From Euptelea pleiosperma (Eukaryota; Streptophyta; Magnoliopsida; Ranunculales; Eupteleaceae): a stretch of 64,000 nt of DNA. The translations under genes and the position numbers were made by a program. Below, piece after piece: positions 41,201 to 54,424 of the stretch. Numbering within the stretch: the stretch's first letter is position 1; each line of letters opens with the position of its first letter. Below the pieces are notes generated by a model. The model was not told where the DNA came from. It saw only the letters and a program-made list of their open reading frames with translations, and made no database searches. The stretch is from the NCBI GenBank assembly GCA_035048495.1, contig CM068553.1, positions 6,379,259-6,443,258 on the forward strand, read 5' to 3'.

Positions 41201-44200
41201 CTTGTTGTCCGAGTAAGTTGAAGGAATGAGATGTCTCAACTAAGATGAAACGAGACAATGGAAAAAACAGTGTTTGCCTCGATATGATTAAATTTCTCGA
41301 ATACTTAGTTGGGCTACAAATTTCTTTTTGAACATTTGTGTTATTATAGATATAGACGAATGAGACAACTCGGTTGAGATAAAATGAGATTTCGAACCAT
41401 GCTATCAGACAATTTGACTGATAATTGGTCTCTGAGATTTTCTTTCTAGGTGGGGCCTATTTTGCTGTTGGATTCGACCCCTGTATAGATTTGCAACATA
41501 GCCATGAAAAGGGTGACAAAAGGATAACAGTCGCATATGTGTGACTAGTAGACTACGCTACCTGACCATGAATACGGACTGTCTGAATGCTTGTCTATGC
41601 CTAGAATTGGCCGGTTCCCGAAATTCACACCATCCAAGTTACAGGGGGCCTTGTAGATTTGAATAAACTGGAATTCTCCTTGACTCTTAAAATGCTTAAT
41701 GTTACACAATTTGGTTATATAAGCTGATTCAACTACAACTATTATTGGATATTATCAATTTACCATGCATGTGTATTGTGCTGATAGTTTCTATTGGTGG
41801 ATGCTACAGTTCATTGCGACCATTCAAGCTATTTTATTTGCTGGGAAACAACTTCATCAACTTCAGGTTGCAGATGAGGATGACAATGGAAAATTACAGG
41901 ACAAGACTGTGCGTTCGGCTTTGTTGAGAAGGTTGATTTCAACAGCCTCATCATCTACCCTAATTGGTCACGCTGCAAAACTTCTTTCTGTCCTGAGCAA
42001 GGATGCTGCTGATCAGGGCGATCTGCAGAACATATTTCTCATTTCTAATGGTCAATTTCCGGAGGTGTAGACAGATAGTTTCATCTTGTGAATCTACTAC
42101 CACTTTATTTCTTCTTTCATCTTGCATTTACTCCCATTTTCTTAGTTCTGGTAAAATTATCCATTTATGCACAGGTTGCTAGAGCCCGAACAACTGTTCA
42201 AATGGCAAATGATAAGTTGGATTTATTGATTGGCCTGTATCGGAAGCAGCTTGGATTGCGCAATTTGGAATTCATGAGCGTGTCTGGATCTACACACTTG
42301 ATAGAGGTAATTCAGAATTAATTTATCATGAAGTCAACCTCTCCCGATGATGGTTAGGGCCTAATAATTTCTTATTTAATATTTCTCCTTTGTCATCATC
42401 CACGATCAATTTATTTGTAGCCTGCATGCATTATGAGTTTGTTACTGTTTGGTAATTATGTTATATCTCCATGCCTTTCTATGGCTTTAATAAATTTTTG
42501 TTTGTCATACTAAAATGGATCTGCATCATTATTGTATGAGCCTATGATGATCTGTCAATTTTTATGCTCACTCACGCTCATCCACGTATCTCCCATAACA
42601 CTCACAGTCGTCCACTTGTCTCTCATAACACATTGATTTCTTTCCTACTTATGGTCATTGCTCCTTTGCGGGTACATATTAGACCTGTGTTGCATAGAAG
42701 TGTTGAAGCAAGAAAGATTTATCCTTGTGTCAATGTCTGCCATGTATCTTGTGCGTGCCTTGGACATGGATTGGAGCTTTTGTATACACTTTGATTGACA
42801 CAGAACATGGCCTATTGGTGGAGCACATTTGCAGTCCACTAACAGTGTGACACCACTTTCAGTCAACAAAATACTTTACTTCCCAAAGGGGTAGGGTTTT
42901 TACTGGTTCATTGAGAGAGTGAGAGAGAGGAAACTATTGTAACCCAAATTCTTTAGAGAGAGTGAAAGAGCTCTTCTCACCTGTGGACGTTGGCACATTG
43001 CCAAACCAAGTAAATTTGCTGTCTGTGTGATTAATCTTTTCGTTCTCTCTATTTTTGCTGGTTCATGGAAGGTCGATTCTCAGCAATGATGATGATGATG
43101 ATGACGACGGCGACGATGGTCCACTGATAGTGTGACACCACTTTCAGTCCCAAAAAGATGCAAGCTCATCTCCGTAGAGAAGCCTTGTGGACAACAGACC
43201 CCCAATTAGAAGAGAGAGCACTATAAGAAAACCCCTTGAATTCCTTTTGAATTGAACTCCTGAAAACACATTTTTGGTCATTGTCGATGACACTGTGAAT
43301 TCATTGGTGTGGTCAAAATGGGTTAGATTCGGTTTGGTTGATGAGGGAATGCAAGAGGATTGCATTTCTTTTAAGATCAATTTTTTACTGGATTTAGTTT
43401 GAATTGGTTTTGGAAAGGCCCTGTCTAGGTATATTGGAGGACTATTTTTTGGTCTATTTCTTTCTATCTTACATAGGGTTTTACTTTGGTAGGTTATTTG
43501 GGGTTGATTTTTGTGCGTCTTTCCAGGACTAGGATGAGGACTAGAAGCAAATAGATGTGGAGATTAATTGACGGTTTGGGAGAAGTTTTTGGTTTGATAC
43601 TTTGATGTATAATTTTTGGAATTCTTTGCTTAATTTTCTTGGAACGGTTATGACGTGGATTTGGAGCCTTTAGAGGTGGATTCCTTTCTTGCCCATAGAA
43701 CCTTGATTGTTTAGTTTCTTTTTGGTGATTTCTTTGATGGGCAAATCTCCAATTTTGCATCATTAGCTTAAGAAGTGTGGGGTATCTTCTTCAGTGCCTT
43801 TGGTATTCAATGGACTCTCCCGGATTCAGTTAAGGAGACTATCAAGAGCTGGTATTCTAGGTGCTTCTCATATTGCGGGCGCAGACTATGGAGCCTCCTC
43901 CCTTTTGCGGTTTGGTAGGTTCTTTGGGTTGAAAAGAATAGGAGGATTTTTGATGGCAAGGAGGAGGCTATTCATGCTATTGTTATCAACATAAAGGCCC
44001 TTCTTTTCCTTTGGTCCAAGTTGTTCAAGGAATGTAGAGGGTTCACTTTTGAAGATATGGTTTTTAGATGGGAGGACATTATGTGTAGGGGCAATTAGCT
44101 CCCTCGTTTCCTTGTTTCTGTTTCCCTCCCAGGAGGTTTCTTCGACCTCCTGTGAGCCTTGTAGCTTCGTTTTCTTCAATAAAATCTTTACCTTATAAAA

Positions 44201-47200
44201 AAAAAAACTATTTCAAATAACTCATACACATTATTCTTTTCTTAGTTGTAGATACTGTTATGTTGGTCAACACTGGCACACTGTCTGGCATGTTTGGTCA
44301 TTTAGTGAATGCCTTTATAGTTGAGCTCGCAATTATTCGTATTATTCAAATAATAATAAAAAACCTCATTATTCCTAATTTCCTATGATTCTGGAGAGCT
44401 AACACAATGTAGTTTTGACTGCAGTTGCCTTCAGATGTAAGGGTACCTTCAAATTGGGTCAAGGTCAGTAGTACCAAGAAAACCATTCGCTATCACCCCC
44501 CTGAAGTCTCAAAAGCTTTAGATCAGTTGTCGCTTGCCAAGGAGGAACTCACTGTTGCCTGCCGGGCTACCTGGGATAGTTTTTTAGAGGGATTTGGAAG
44601 GTATTATGCTGAATTTCAAGCTGCTGTTCAAGCACTAGCTACTTTAGACTGTCTGCATTCGCTTGCCATTCTTTCGAGAAATAAGGTAAATTCTGTAATA
44701 ATTGCAAATTTGCAATTCCTTCTCAGACACTTTGGTTTTCAACTTGTTCGGATGCTATTAAATTCTTTTAATGCATATGTTGCAGGACTATGTCCGCCCA
44801 GTTTTTGTAGATGATAATGAACCTGTTCAGATATATATTCGATTTGGTCGTCATCCGGTATGTCACTCAAGTAGTAGATGCTAATTCAATTGTTGTATTT
44901 GGAATGTGTGGAACTGAGTCGATTTACTTACACAACCCCCTAAAACTGCATGCGCGCGCACACGGATGCCCCCCCCCCCCCCCCCAACACACACGCACGC
45001 ACGCACGCACAATCACCACTACCACCACCACCACACACACGTGCGCGCGCGGATGCGGACAATATATTACTGCACGGATATTCTAGTATGTCTGAATACC
45101 TACTTATATGACCACTCAACTTGATTTGGACTTTAATGATGTTGGAAACCAAAAGTCTCTTTGTTTATATTGGGTTTCTTTGGGTATGGCTGGTGTCCCC
45201 AGTAGTCCCCTTCGCTGGAGTCAATGTGTCCTTTCTAATTGTGAATAGAAGTGACTTACTAAAAACTCTAGTCTTTATCTTTTTTTATTCCTTCCTTTCT
45301 TTCTTTCTTTCATGCTTGCTTTCTTTCCACTTGAATCTTTCTTAATTGATATAACATGCTAAAGTAATTGATCCTTCACCTAATTCATGAAGAGGCCCTT
45401 GTGAGAGACCTTCAAAGTGATGTAGATGACATTCAACAGACTTTTTAGAGCATTTTCATCACCAAGGGAAATAAAGTATTTTTCACAGCATAGACAGATG
45501 TGCTTCTTTTTTCTACCCTCATATTTTCCTGTTCCTGTTAAGAGTTAAAACAAAATTTGGCTGTTATACACTTTACAATTATAGCTTTTAATAAGTACTT
45601 ATCTAGTTAAAATTTTAGCTAATGTTCAATGAACTTGTAATTGACATGGAACTAAGTGAGTCAACTTGGTTTGGTCAGGCTTTAAATTCAGCAGAAACTT
45701 TGGTTAGTTTTTGCATTGACTCAGCCAAGTCAAATGGAAATAAAGTACATGTTTCCAGTTGATGTTAGCTCTTAAGTGTTGGTTTTAAGTCCTATAGTTA
45801 ACAGGCCGTTGGTGATTCGCTGCTTACACAATTATTTCATTCAGGTTCTGGAGTTGATATTACAAGACAATTTTGTCCCAAACAACACCAATTTGCATGC
45901 AGACGGAGAGTACTGTCAGATTGTTACAGGGCCAAACATGGGTGGAAAGAGTTGCTACATTCGCCAGGTTGCTCTCATTGCTATCATGGCTCAGGTACAA
46001 TCTTAGCCCCGATCAACTTCAATTGTTTATGATTCAGTTATAGTTAAGAGTACTGACTGAATCTGTCCTAACCCAACATCACCATCAAATTGTGATCTAT
46101 TAATTTGAAACTAAGTTGTCTTTGGAAAAAAAGCAAGAAGAGGAGGATGGAGGATTTTCTGCTTTCTTCATTCAATAGAATCCCAAATAAGCATCTCTGT
46201 GAACACATGGTAGACCATTATCTTTTTTCCAAGTAGTAGCCTTGTTTTTGTGATTCTTGGGTTATGGGATTATTGTTCATTATTGATTCTTTCATTTATT
46301 TTGTATGATTGCGTGATTTCTAGCCTTTATTAAACTAAATCCAATCCTTTTCCCTTGATAAGAAAGGTCAAATATACATATTAAGAAATAGAGAGTGATT
46401 TCTATGGAAATTTCCAATATGAATTAGGGTGATATCAGTATCATACTGTAATTTCCCAGCAAGTGCTCCTGTTTTCTTATATATGCATATGTTTATATAT
46501 GAGTTGGCATGTTCTGAAATGGAAAATTCGGTTTTAATTCTTTTCCTTAATATCAACCGAGTGTTTCGAGGATGTTCTTGAAGTCACAACTTTGCCTGTT
46601 ATTGCTTAGTTTTCCTTACAAGGAACATGATTCTTGTGGACACTGCTTCATCAAAATGTACCCTCTGATCCCTCTAGGTTGGTTCCTTTGTACCAGCATC
46701 ATCAGCAAAGTTGCATGTGCTAGATGGAATTTACACCCGAATGGGCGCATCTGACAGCATCCAGCAAGGAAGGAGCACCTTCTTAGAGGAACTAAGTGAG
46801 GCTTCTCACATACTTAGCAAATGCACGTCACGCTCACTGGTAATCATTGATGAGCTTGGGCGAGGCACCAGCACACACGATGGTGTCGCGATTGCGTATG
46901 CGACATTGCACCACCTTCTCGAGCAGAAAAGGTGCATGGTCCTCTTTGTCACCCACTACCCTAAAATTGTGGATATCAAGAACGAATTCCCGGGCTCTGT
47001 AGGGGCGTACCATGTTTCATATCTGGCATCACAGAAGACTCTGGAAATTACAGATTCTAAATCAGATCAGAGTGTTGAGAATCTGGACCATGGTGATATC
47101 ACTTTCCTTTATAAGGTTGTGCCTGGCATGTCGGACAAGAGTTTTGGTCTTAATGTTGCCAGGCTTGCACAGGTCAGTTACTATTATACTAAATTGTTAA

Positions 47201-49911
47201 CCTTGTTATGGGTATGTTTTGTTTCATGCTACTTAACTTGGACATGGACATGCCTGTTAGTATTAGATATTGGCATGAAGTGTTAGATACAACATTCCTG
47301 AGAACCTCATGCGGTAATGTTAAATGATATTTTGTGTGTTCCGTCTTTTCATTTCACGACGATATGTTGCATTGCATGTTAGGTTAAAAGCATATACAGG
47401 AAATAGTATTTTGATAACTTGAAATACATAAAACTATGGGAGTGATATGAAGTAATACCAAAATGGAGAAGAAAAGGGTGTTCCCGGATCGCTTCTTTAT
47501 TCTGTAAGTAACTGGCTTGCATTGTTTTGACTGTAGTAGAAGTTGTTTGCTGTTCGTTTGGTAGCAAATAACCTTTGGTTAGAAATGATTACTTTTTCTC
47601 TGCATGTAACCTCCACCTTCTGCAAATTACATTCTGATTTTATTTGAATCGGAAGAGTGTTGCCTTTCTGCCTGAATCAGTATTCTGTGTGTATCCCCCC
47701 GTTGAACTATTTAGTTTAGTACAGTTGGGATATTCATCCAACATATGAACACTGTAGGTTTCTCCCATGTTTATATGGCTGCATCTGGCTGTAGGATTGT
47801 ATTTCTTAAGTAACATAATTTCCTTTAATTTTTTTTTCTTTTAATTTTGGCGATTTTATGTATCAACATTGAATTTTTATATTATAAAATATTTTATGGA
47901 CTTGTATCTGAATCAGGCACATTGAAGAGCACATCTGACACTATTTGATGTGTAAGCAATTTCGTTTTTGGTGCTTCCTTTTTTTTATTATCAAATAAAG
48001 AGTTTTTTTTTGAAAGATAAAAAAAGGAAACTTGTACAATGAAGGAAAATGAGCTAAGCTGCCTTATTCTCATAATCGATTACCTAGATACATCACCTTT
48101 TTCTCAGAGGCCTATTTATCGAGGAGCAATTCCATGAACAGCCAAGCCTAAAAGGAGGACTATCATCTGTAACTGGGAGAACCCTGAAAGAACTGAGATT
48201 ACGCCACTGTTAAGAACAGAACCTGCACAAAGATAAACTGCACACATTATGCATGATTTCTCTATACACAAAATCTGGTGTGGAAGACCGTCTAGAAATA
48301 GCTTGAGGCAGGAGGACTGCTTTGTTAGCTAATTTATCTGCTGCTCCATGTCCTTCCCTAAAAATGCAAGAATACCAAACTTGCACTAGGCTGAGACGGA
48401 GAAGGCAGTTAACCCATTTGGGCATCCTCTAGCAGCCCCATCGGTGTCAACTTTTATCCAATAAGGAAGTGGAGTATACCACATCAATTCTTTAATTATT
48501 GGGGCGCATCTTGGTCTACCTTGAACACCAACAGACCTCAATACGGACTAATCTTGGATAGAGCAATTCATGAAGTTAGTAGAAAATTTTCCTGCCTCTT
48601 GAATCCAAACCTGAAGAAGCGCAAGGCAGAAGTCAAAATTGGGGCCGTATTATCAAACCCGGCCTTGTTTCTGGCTTGCCATATAATCCAGAAGCCACTA
48701 ATAATGGACACAAGCCATAAGTCACCCACCTGGTTGCTGAAGGGGTGATGTAGGACCTTTTTAAGAAGCTCAGAGACGACATTTATGTTCCCAATATGTC
48801 TTCCTAACCTGGTCGGCTGGTCCCAATCCAATCCCAAATTTTCTTTGCAAAACCTTCTTTGCAAAACCACACTCCATGGCTTCCACTTGTATATAAGGGT
48901 GTGTTTGACAGTTAGGCCATGAATGTGAAGGAAATTGCTAGTATCATGGTCTATAAATTTTAAAAGTGATTTATTCTCAATGAGGACTTTGTACTTCGAT
49001 TCTGAGTGCTCTTTTAATCCTTTCAGTACTTCCACAAGTCCTCGATCAAACTGAGCTGACTTGGGTGAGACTGCTGGTCAGTTAATCAAATCATTGACAC
49101 TGTTTATTTTCTTGCAGCTACCCTCTTCGTGTATTGCTCGAGCTGCTGTCATGGCTGTGAAGTTGGAAGCACTGGTAAGCATCAGGTTGGGAACTCGATT
49201 GGCACAAAAGTTTTTAATGGAAACACGACCCATCCATAAAGAAGGCGAAGTAGAAGAGAACTTCTCGAAACCCCCTGATGGCTCCCGCGGAGAACGATTT
49301 GGTGGTTATTCTTTGATGGAAGGAATAGAGAATTTGGGAGAATTGACTAATGCATACAATGAACTCTTTCTTAACTTGAAATCTGCACTGGGTGATGCTG
49401 ACCCTGTGAAGAGCTTCCAGTCTTTGGAGCTCGCTATTAATCTCGCAGTGAAGATGATTGAAGGGTAAAATCTCATCATCTTGTGAAAGGAAATGGTTTT
49501 TATTTCTCATTTTTTTATACCCATATATGAATTAGTTGAAAGTTGAACTTTAACATTTCTTTATAAAGATATGTAAACTGAGAAATTCACTTCTTTTTTT
49601 CCCTTTTGAAGAAAAACAAGTGTTACTAGTCTCGTGACTTGTAATTTTACCTGAGGAATCAGTGTTTTGGCATGGTTCCTTACATGTATTACTTGTGAAT
49701 GTTTCACTTTTTAGTGTTATATTTGTTGCATTTTTACATATTCCTGCTGATTTCCTGTTCAGATCTGATTCTTAGAAGCTTATGTTTCTGCAGAGGACTG
49801 ACAATTCCTGAAAAACCAAATGGACATGTACAGATGGCTGAGGTTTTGGGTGCTATGAAAGAAACAGAGGAAGCTAAATCAAAGAATTTATCCAGTCTTG
49901 TAAATTATTAA
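38223..49911 (+). CDS. MSH3: DNA mismatch repair protein MSH3 (MutS homologue)
   Basis: Thirteen exons: 38223-39191, 39404-39595, 39746-39910, 40478-40576, 40668-40916, 41810-42064, 42175-42306, 44425-44685, 44786-44857, 45845-45994, 46678-47172, 49118-49464, 49794-49911. All borders are GT-AG and join without a stop to 1167 residues. The N-terminus has the PCNA-binding box QQVISRFF (6-13) and a Pro/Ser-rich linker. MutS domain I follows ([20 protein letters not shown]) with [14 protein letters not shown], where MSH3 has Tyr-Lys in place of the Phe wedge. The core reads [17 protein letters not shown] and [20 protein letters not shown]. The ATPase has Walker [11 protein letters not shown] (about 826-835), Walker [17 protein letters not shown] (about 902-917) and [10 protein letters not shown]. 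With MSH2 it forms MutS-beta, which in the nucleus recognises insertion/deletion loops. Introns 5, 7 and 11 carry transposon debris but the reading frame is intact. Confidence 0.97.
41175..41410. repeat. Dispersed repeat in MSH3 intron 5
   Basis: AAGGTTTAAAATATCGTTTT, AGTAAGTTGAAGGAATGAGA and TCTCAACTAAGATGAAACGA match 8290-8450. It continues with AATGAGACAACTCGGTTGAG. It is non-coding and of unknown class. Confidence 0.5.
42540..43115. mobile_element. Possible Copia-type LTR remnant in MSH3 intron 7
   Basis: GTGGACGTTGGCACATTGCC, AAACCAAGTAAATTTGCTGT and GTGATTAATCTTTTCGTTCT after a GAGAGA stretch resemble the 3' part of plant Copia LTRs. ACAGTGTGACACCACTTTCAG occurs before it (42843) and nearly again after it (43127). 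No primer-binding site or coding part was seen. Confidence 0.4.
43770..44207 (+). mobile_element. 5'-truncated LINE tail in MSH3 intron 7
   Basis: The terminal part reads, across frames, as the LINE C-terminal zinc region ([48 protein letters not shown]). The 3' end AATAAAATCTTTACCTTAT with an A-run matches the tail at 27406-27595. It is in the same orientation as MSH3. The left border is uncertain and could lie near 43390. Confidence 0.8.
44971..45046. repeat. C-tract plus (ACGC)/(ACC)/(AC)/(GC) simple repeats, MSH3 intron 9
   Basis: About 15 C residues lead into CACACACGCACGCACGCACG, ACCACCACC and CACACGTGCGCGCGC. It is low-complexity sequence within the intron. Confidence 0.9.
48000..49045 (-). 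pseudogene. Truncated LINE with RNase H, in MSH3 intron 11
   Basis: On the minus strand the order is: [20 protein letters not shown] (C-terminal zinc/linker region), [17 protein letters not shown] (RNase H strand with its first catalytic Asp, near 48450), then [17 protein letters not shown] (RNase H end). The part between the last two is deleted. The 3' end near 48010 has TTTATCTTTCAAAAAAAAAC. Frames are interrupted. This LINE type, with RNase H, differs from the one at 31852-33990 as far as preserved. Confidence 0.88.
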
Positions 49912-50690
49912 TTGAATGTCATGGTCATACACTAATTGTGCAATTTTCTGTTGGGGTTATATTTTGGCGCTATGTTGTATCTTCTCTCCCTTTCTTTATT
50001 TGTACAGCTACTCATCAAGGCGCTATGTTGGGGTTATATTTTGGTGCTATGTTGTATCCAATTTTCATGGTTTTCCAACAATTGAAACGGTTTCTTGGAT
50101 TCTTGGAACTTCTCAATGACTCAGATCTCCATGCTTTGATCTCTTGTATAATCAGCTAGTTGAGATTTTCCATTGATGGGACATGTGGGAATCTAGAGCT
50201 CATAGTTCAGAGTGAAGCCCAAGTTTCTTAAAATATAATCAGTAGCTTTGTAGAATTATCATCAGGTCCGGGTTTCAAGAATTCTTGTTGATTGTGTAGA
50301 CTGAGAATCTACAATAATCAAGACGAGGGAGCAAGTTTCTTCAACTTTTGCGGTCTGATATGTGAACTTGTTCACCATCTCAACACAGCTCCACTGCGCA
50401 AAAGAGGACCATATTAACTAAGATACTTGAACAGGCTACTAATGGTAATCTTTTCCTAAAGGTAAATGCTGTGCTGAATTACATTGTGAAGTTGCCATAG
50501 AGCTGCAGTCGGATGTAGGATAAGGGACACCATTGATGAATCGCAGTCGATCAGTAGTTACCAACTGCCTTGCAAGCTTTAAGCCTTCTCATATCCCCCA
50601 TAATTCCAGGATTGCTATTGATGCTGATCCAATGTAACAAGCGATGGCTTTGATGAATTGAAGTACTGCATTTCTTTGATGACCTACTGC
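49912..50690 (+). other. MSH3 3' region
   Basis: It should contain the MSH3 3' untranslated region. TTGGGGTTATATTTTGG(C/T)GC TATGTTGTATC occurs twice (49952 and 50028), a 76-bp local duplication. No other gene is seen. Confidence 0.45.
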
Positions 50691-50696
50691 AGCGCG

Positions 50697-50800
50697 GGAG
50701 GAGGTAGAAGAAACACTTCCATCCGTGTTGGGTAGGAAGACTATTGCCGGAGGAGGTAGAAGAAACACTTCCATCCGTGTTGGGTAGGAAGACTATTGCC
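50697..50800. repeat. Perfect 52-bp tandem duplication
   Basis: GGAGGAGGTAGAAGAAACAC begins at 50697 and again at 50749. The 52-bp units look identical, ending GGAAGACTATTGCC. A recent event. Minus-strand frames through it show no known family. Confidence 0.9.
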
Positions 50801-50904
50801 GCTTGTTTAGAGTGATGAACGGGGGTGCGAAAATTCATAAGAATTGCTTGGCAAAGCCATTTAGTAGGAGTAAGTAAGGATGTTAATTTCCATTCAACAT
50901 TACT

Positions 50905-51019
50905 ACGAGTAGTTTGGTGATTATTAGTTTCATCGAGCTTACTTAACCATATTTTGCAGAATTTCCCGAGAGAGAGAGAGAGAGAGAGTTTGGCGATTAT
51001 TAGTTTCATCGAGCTTAAT

Positions 51020-51050
<31 letters not shown>
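50905..51050. repeat. GA microsatellites with duplicated flank
   Basis: ATTATTAGTTTCATCGAGCTTA occurs at about 50919 and 50995, each next to a (GA)n run (about 50969-50988 and 51020-51050). This points to a slippage or unequal-exchange duplication of about 75 bp. Confidence 0.85.
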
Positions 51051-51051
<1 letters not shown>

Positions 51052-51184
51052 ATTTATAATCAAAAGAAATTGTGGAAAAATTATTATAATTTGCACATAC
51101 AAATGAGAAAACAAGGGTGGGTGATGCAAGGTTCCCTCATGGTTTTTCCCAACTTCTTTTGCAACCTACGTAGATTTGCCTCTA

Positions 51185-54100
51185 CTAAAACACAGAACAG
51201 AGTTTGACTTTCATATCATCAATGAATTGAAAATAAGCAAATCTCCATGACCTTTTGAATACTAAAACACCGCAGACACCCCAGAAACCGACCACGAATC
51301 CCAATGCTAGGCTAACATAAAACCATTCCATGTCAATCACATCATTGTTTTCTTCTTCTTTCACTCCATCGTCGTTTTTAGGACCTTGCAATGCTTCATC
51401 TCTAGTGCAGTTCACCTTGAGGGGAGACCCACAGAGCTCATGGTTGCCGATAAAGCTGACTTCACTAAAACTTTGGAGCTGGGTGCTGTGTGGAATTTCC
51501 CCTGATAAGTTGTTATACGACAAGTTCAAATGACTCAAAAAAGTTAAACTTGACATGCTTTTAGGAATTACACCCGAAAGTTGGTTTGTTGAGAAATCAA
51601 GAGATTCCAATAAACTCATGTCACCAATCTTATCAGGGATCTTTCCTGTCAAACGATTTAGGGATAAGTTCAAGAATCGCAACCCCAACAGACTTGTTAA
51701 CTCTTCAGGGATCACTCCAGATATGCTATTGTTAGAAAGGTCCATGCTTGTTACAAGTCTAAGAATGCTACTATATTCGAGCAACTTTCCATTCATCACC
51801 AACAATGCCGTGTCTATGACTTGTGCATTAAAAGCTGAATAAGATAAAGGGTAACTTGAGTTTTGGTTTGTAGCCATGGCATTGAGATTACTGAAGCATC
51901 TTGGTATGGGTCCCGACAAATTATTATTCGCAAGGTCCAGTATTTGAAGTGACTCGAGATGACTAAATTCTATAGGAATACCACTGTTAAAATTATTAGA
52001 ACGTAGGCTGAGAAACATCATTAATGGTAGGCTTCCCATCCATGCTGGTATGCTTCCAGAGAATCCATTCTCACCAAGGTCAATCGTCCATAGGTTTGTG
52101 CAATTTTGTAAAGACGAAGGTAATTCTCCCGAGAGACTATTGTTGCGCAAGTGCAATGATTGGAGCATCCATAGAGAACTCATGGAGCTTGGAATATTCC
52201 CTGTTAGATTATTGTTCTCCAACTTTATCAATTCCAAATTTTTTCCAGTACATCCAACACTATGGAATCTCTTCTGATAGAAGATTTCTTGAGAGGTCAA
52301 GAATTTGCAAAAGATTTGATTCATTCAATGGATTGCATAGGAGGAGTGAAATTGGTCCTGAAAATGAGTTGTTGGAAAGATCCAGCACAACAACATTAGA
52401 AGAGAGACGAGGTAGTAGGCCTTGAAAGTGGTTGGAACTTAAATTGATCCCCGTAATAGGACTTTCAAATTTCAACAAACTTGGCAACTCCCCCTTGATC
52501 TGGTTGTCGGAGAGATCCAAATATTGAATGTGAGAAGACGAGTTCCAAAACCAATTGGGAATTGTATCTGAAATTCCCATGCCAGATAAGTCTAAATACC
52601 ATAGGTCCCGCTGTGTTTGAAGCCATGTGGGGAATAATTTGTTTCCTATTTGACAAGATCTCATAATTAGACGCTTGAGTTGAAAAGGAGGAATCCAGTC
52701 AGAGTTGACTTTCAAGACCAACGAGTTTGAATCCATTGCTAGGTATTCTAATCTCGTGAGGTTGGCAAAGTGAACTTCAAACACAACACCCTCCAAGGAA
52801 TTATTAGAGATGTATATTGCTTCTAACTTCGAAAGATGTCCAAGACTTTCTGGAATAGTCCCATTCAATCGATTATGAGAAATATCCAATGCTTTTAAGG
52901 ATGACAATCTTCCTAGCGACGCAGGAATTGGACCAGAGAATGAGTTACTGCTGAGATAAAGGCATTCTAGATATTTCAGCTACCATAATCGATCAGGAAT
53001 GGGACCAGAAAATGAGTTTCTTCTGAGAGAAAGGTATTCTAGATATTTCAGTTGCCATAATTGATCAGGAATGGGACCAGAGAATGAGTTATCGTCGAGA
53101 GAAAGGAGTTCTAGATTCTTCAGTTGCAATAATTGATCAGGCAATGAACTAGAAAGTTGATTCCCAACCAAATTTAACGACTCCAAACTACCAGCAATGC
53201 ATCCAGACAAACTTTCCAAAACTTGGACCATCTCTCCTTTAAGTTTGATAGAGCACAAATCTAATCTCCGCTATTTGCAAAGATTTTTCAAGGTTCTTGG
53301 TACCCCACCTTCAAGGTCATTATAACGCAGGTTGAGGTCCATGAGTGAAGTCAGGTTACCTATAGCATCCGAAATTGTACCTTGAAAGTGATTGGAGCTA
53401 AGATCGAGGTGGACAAGATTGCTAAAGCTATACAACCAGTCAGGTATGGTAGAGTTAAAACGATTACCAGAAAGATTAAGGACTCTAAGGCTAGTCAAGT
53501 TCTGAAGAGCACCCGGAACTGGACCCTCCTGGAAATAATTGGAGCCTATATTTAAGTGAAACAAGACCACTAAGACTAGATAACGAATCAGGTACGGAAT
53601 AATTGAAAAAATTGTTAATGGAAAGATCGAGGATAGCAAGAGAAGTAAAATTAACAAATCGAAGAGAAGGAATGCTATCAAGTCGACAACCAGATAGACG
53701 TAACTCCAACAAAGAAGGGAGCATGTTTATTACCTGTAGCCAATGATAAGCCTTATTGAGGTTCGTAGAACTCATGTCAAGGTGCTGCAGAGAAGAAAGA
53801 CGAGAAAGCCATTGAAGATTCTCAACATGAAGATATGAAGAGCGAAGATCTGAAGAATTATAGTTATGACCCAAATCAAGGTAACGCAGGCTGGAAAGAT
53901 TTCCGAGCTGATGAGGAACCCTGCCACTGAAACCCGATCTAGATAGGTTAAGATATGTCAAAAAGTGGAGTGAAGAAAGGAAGTTGGGAATACGAATCCC
54001 TCCAAAATCAGTCTGGCTTAGGTCGAAGTAATTCAGATGTTTCAACTCCACTAAAGAAGGATTTATCTCACCACCCAACTTCAACCTCTCGTAGGCTTCA

Positions 54101-54412
54101 TATTCATCATCATCAACAACATCATAAAGATGGAATGAATTTCGGAGGTGGAGTTGGACGTGTCACAGACAACTCCAGTCCATCTACAACAAGAATGTTC
54201 ATTATTCCAAGAAGAGAGCCGGTTAGAAGGATCAACGAGGCCTTCTTTGAAGTTGAGAAGAGCTCGTCTCTCAGTCTCTATGCAATCCACGTCAAAATCT
54301 CCATTGCAAAACGGAAATGGGATGCTAACTGTGGAAAGAAACCAAAGCAAGAGAACCAGAACTCCAATTAACTGTGGAAAGAAACCAAAGCAAGAGAACC
54401 AGAACTCCAATT
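51185..54412 (-). pseudogene. LRR receptor-like protein pseudogene (paralogue of 59167-62073)
   Basis: It aligns over nearly its whole length with the intact neighbour. From the 5' side: signal peptide with an internal 43-bp duplication (54327-54412); LRRNT ([20 protein letters not shown]); a 16-nt deletion near 54155 that shifts the frame before VQL; LRRs to about 53530, then a second shift; stop codons at 53271-53273 and 52980-52982; LRRs to about 52265, then another shift; and an unbroken C-terminal third with island domain, ELCGSPLKVNCTRDEA, a transmembrane helix (FYVSLALGFVVGFWGVCGVL) and the short tail. Two extra 24-residue LRRs are present at 52925-53115 relative to the neighbour. Similarity continues into the 3' flank (51055-51180 with 59040-59160). 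It cannot make a full receptor. The 3' ORF (51185-52324) might still be read if transcribed. Confidence 0.93.
54327..54412 (-). repeat. 43-bp tandem duplication in the pseudogene's signal-peptide region
   Basis: AACTGTGGAAAGAAACCAAA starts at 54327 and again at 54370. Units appear identical over 43 bp and end CAGAACTCCAATT. As 43 is not a multiple of three it disturbs the frame. The true start codon of the ancestor is no longer present: homology ends here and an AACGG repeat begins. Confidence 0.92.
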
Positions 54413-54424
54413 CACAAAAAAATC

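Noticed and set aside
44940..45152. Cys/Gly-rich frame on the minus strand of MSH3 intron 9
   Set aside because: Comes from a C-tract and CA/CG simple repeats. The intron has proper splice borders on the plus strand.
50551..51009. 152-codon minus-strand frame between MSH3 and the RLP pseudogene
   Set aside because: It spans a 52-bp tandem duplication and GA repeats and resembles no family. Without expression data it is not supportable.
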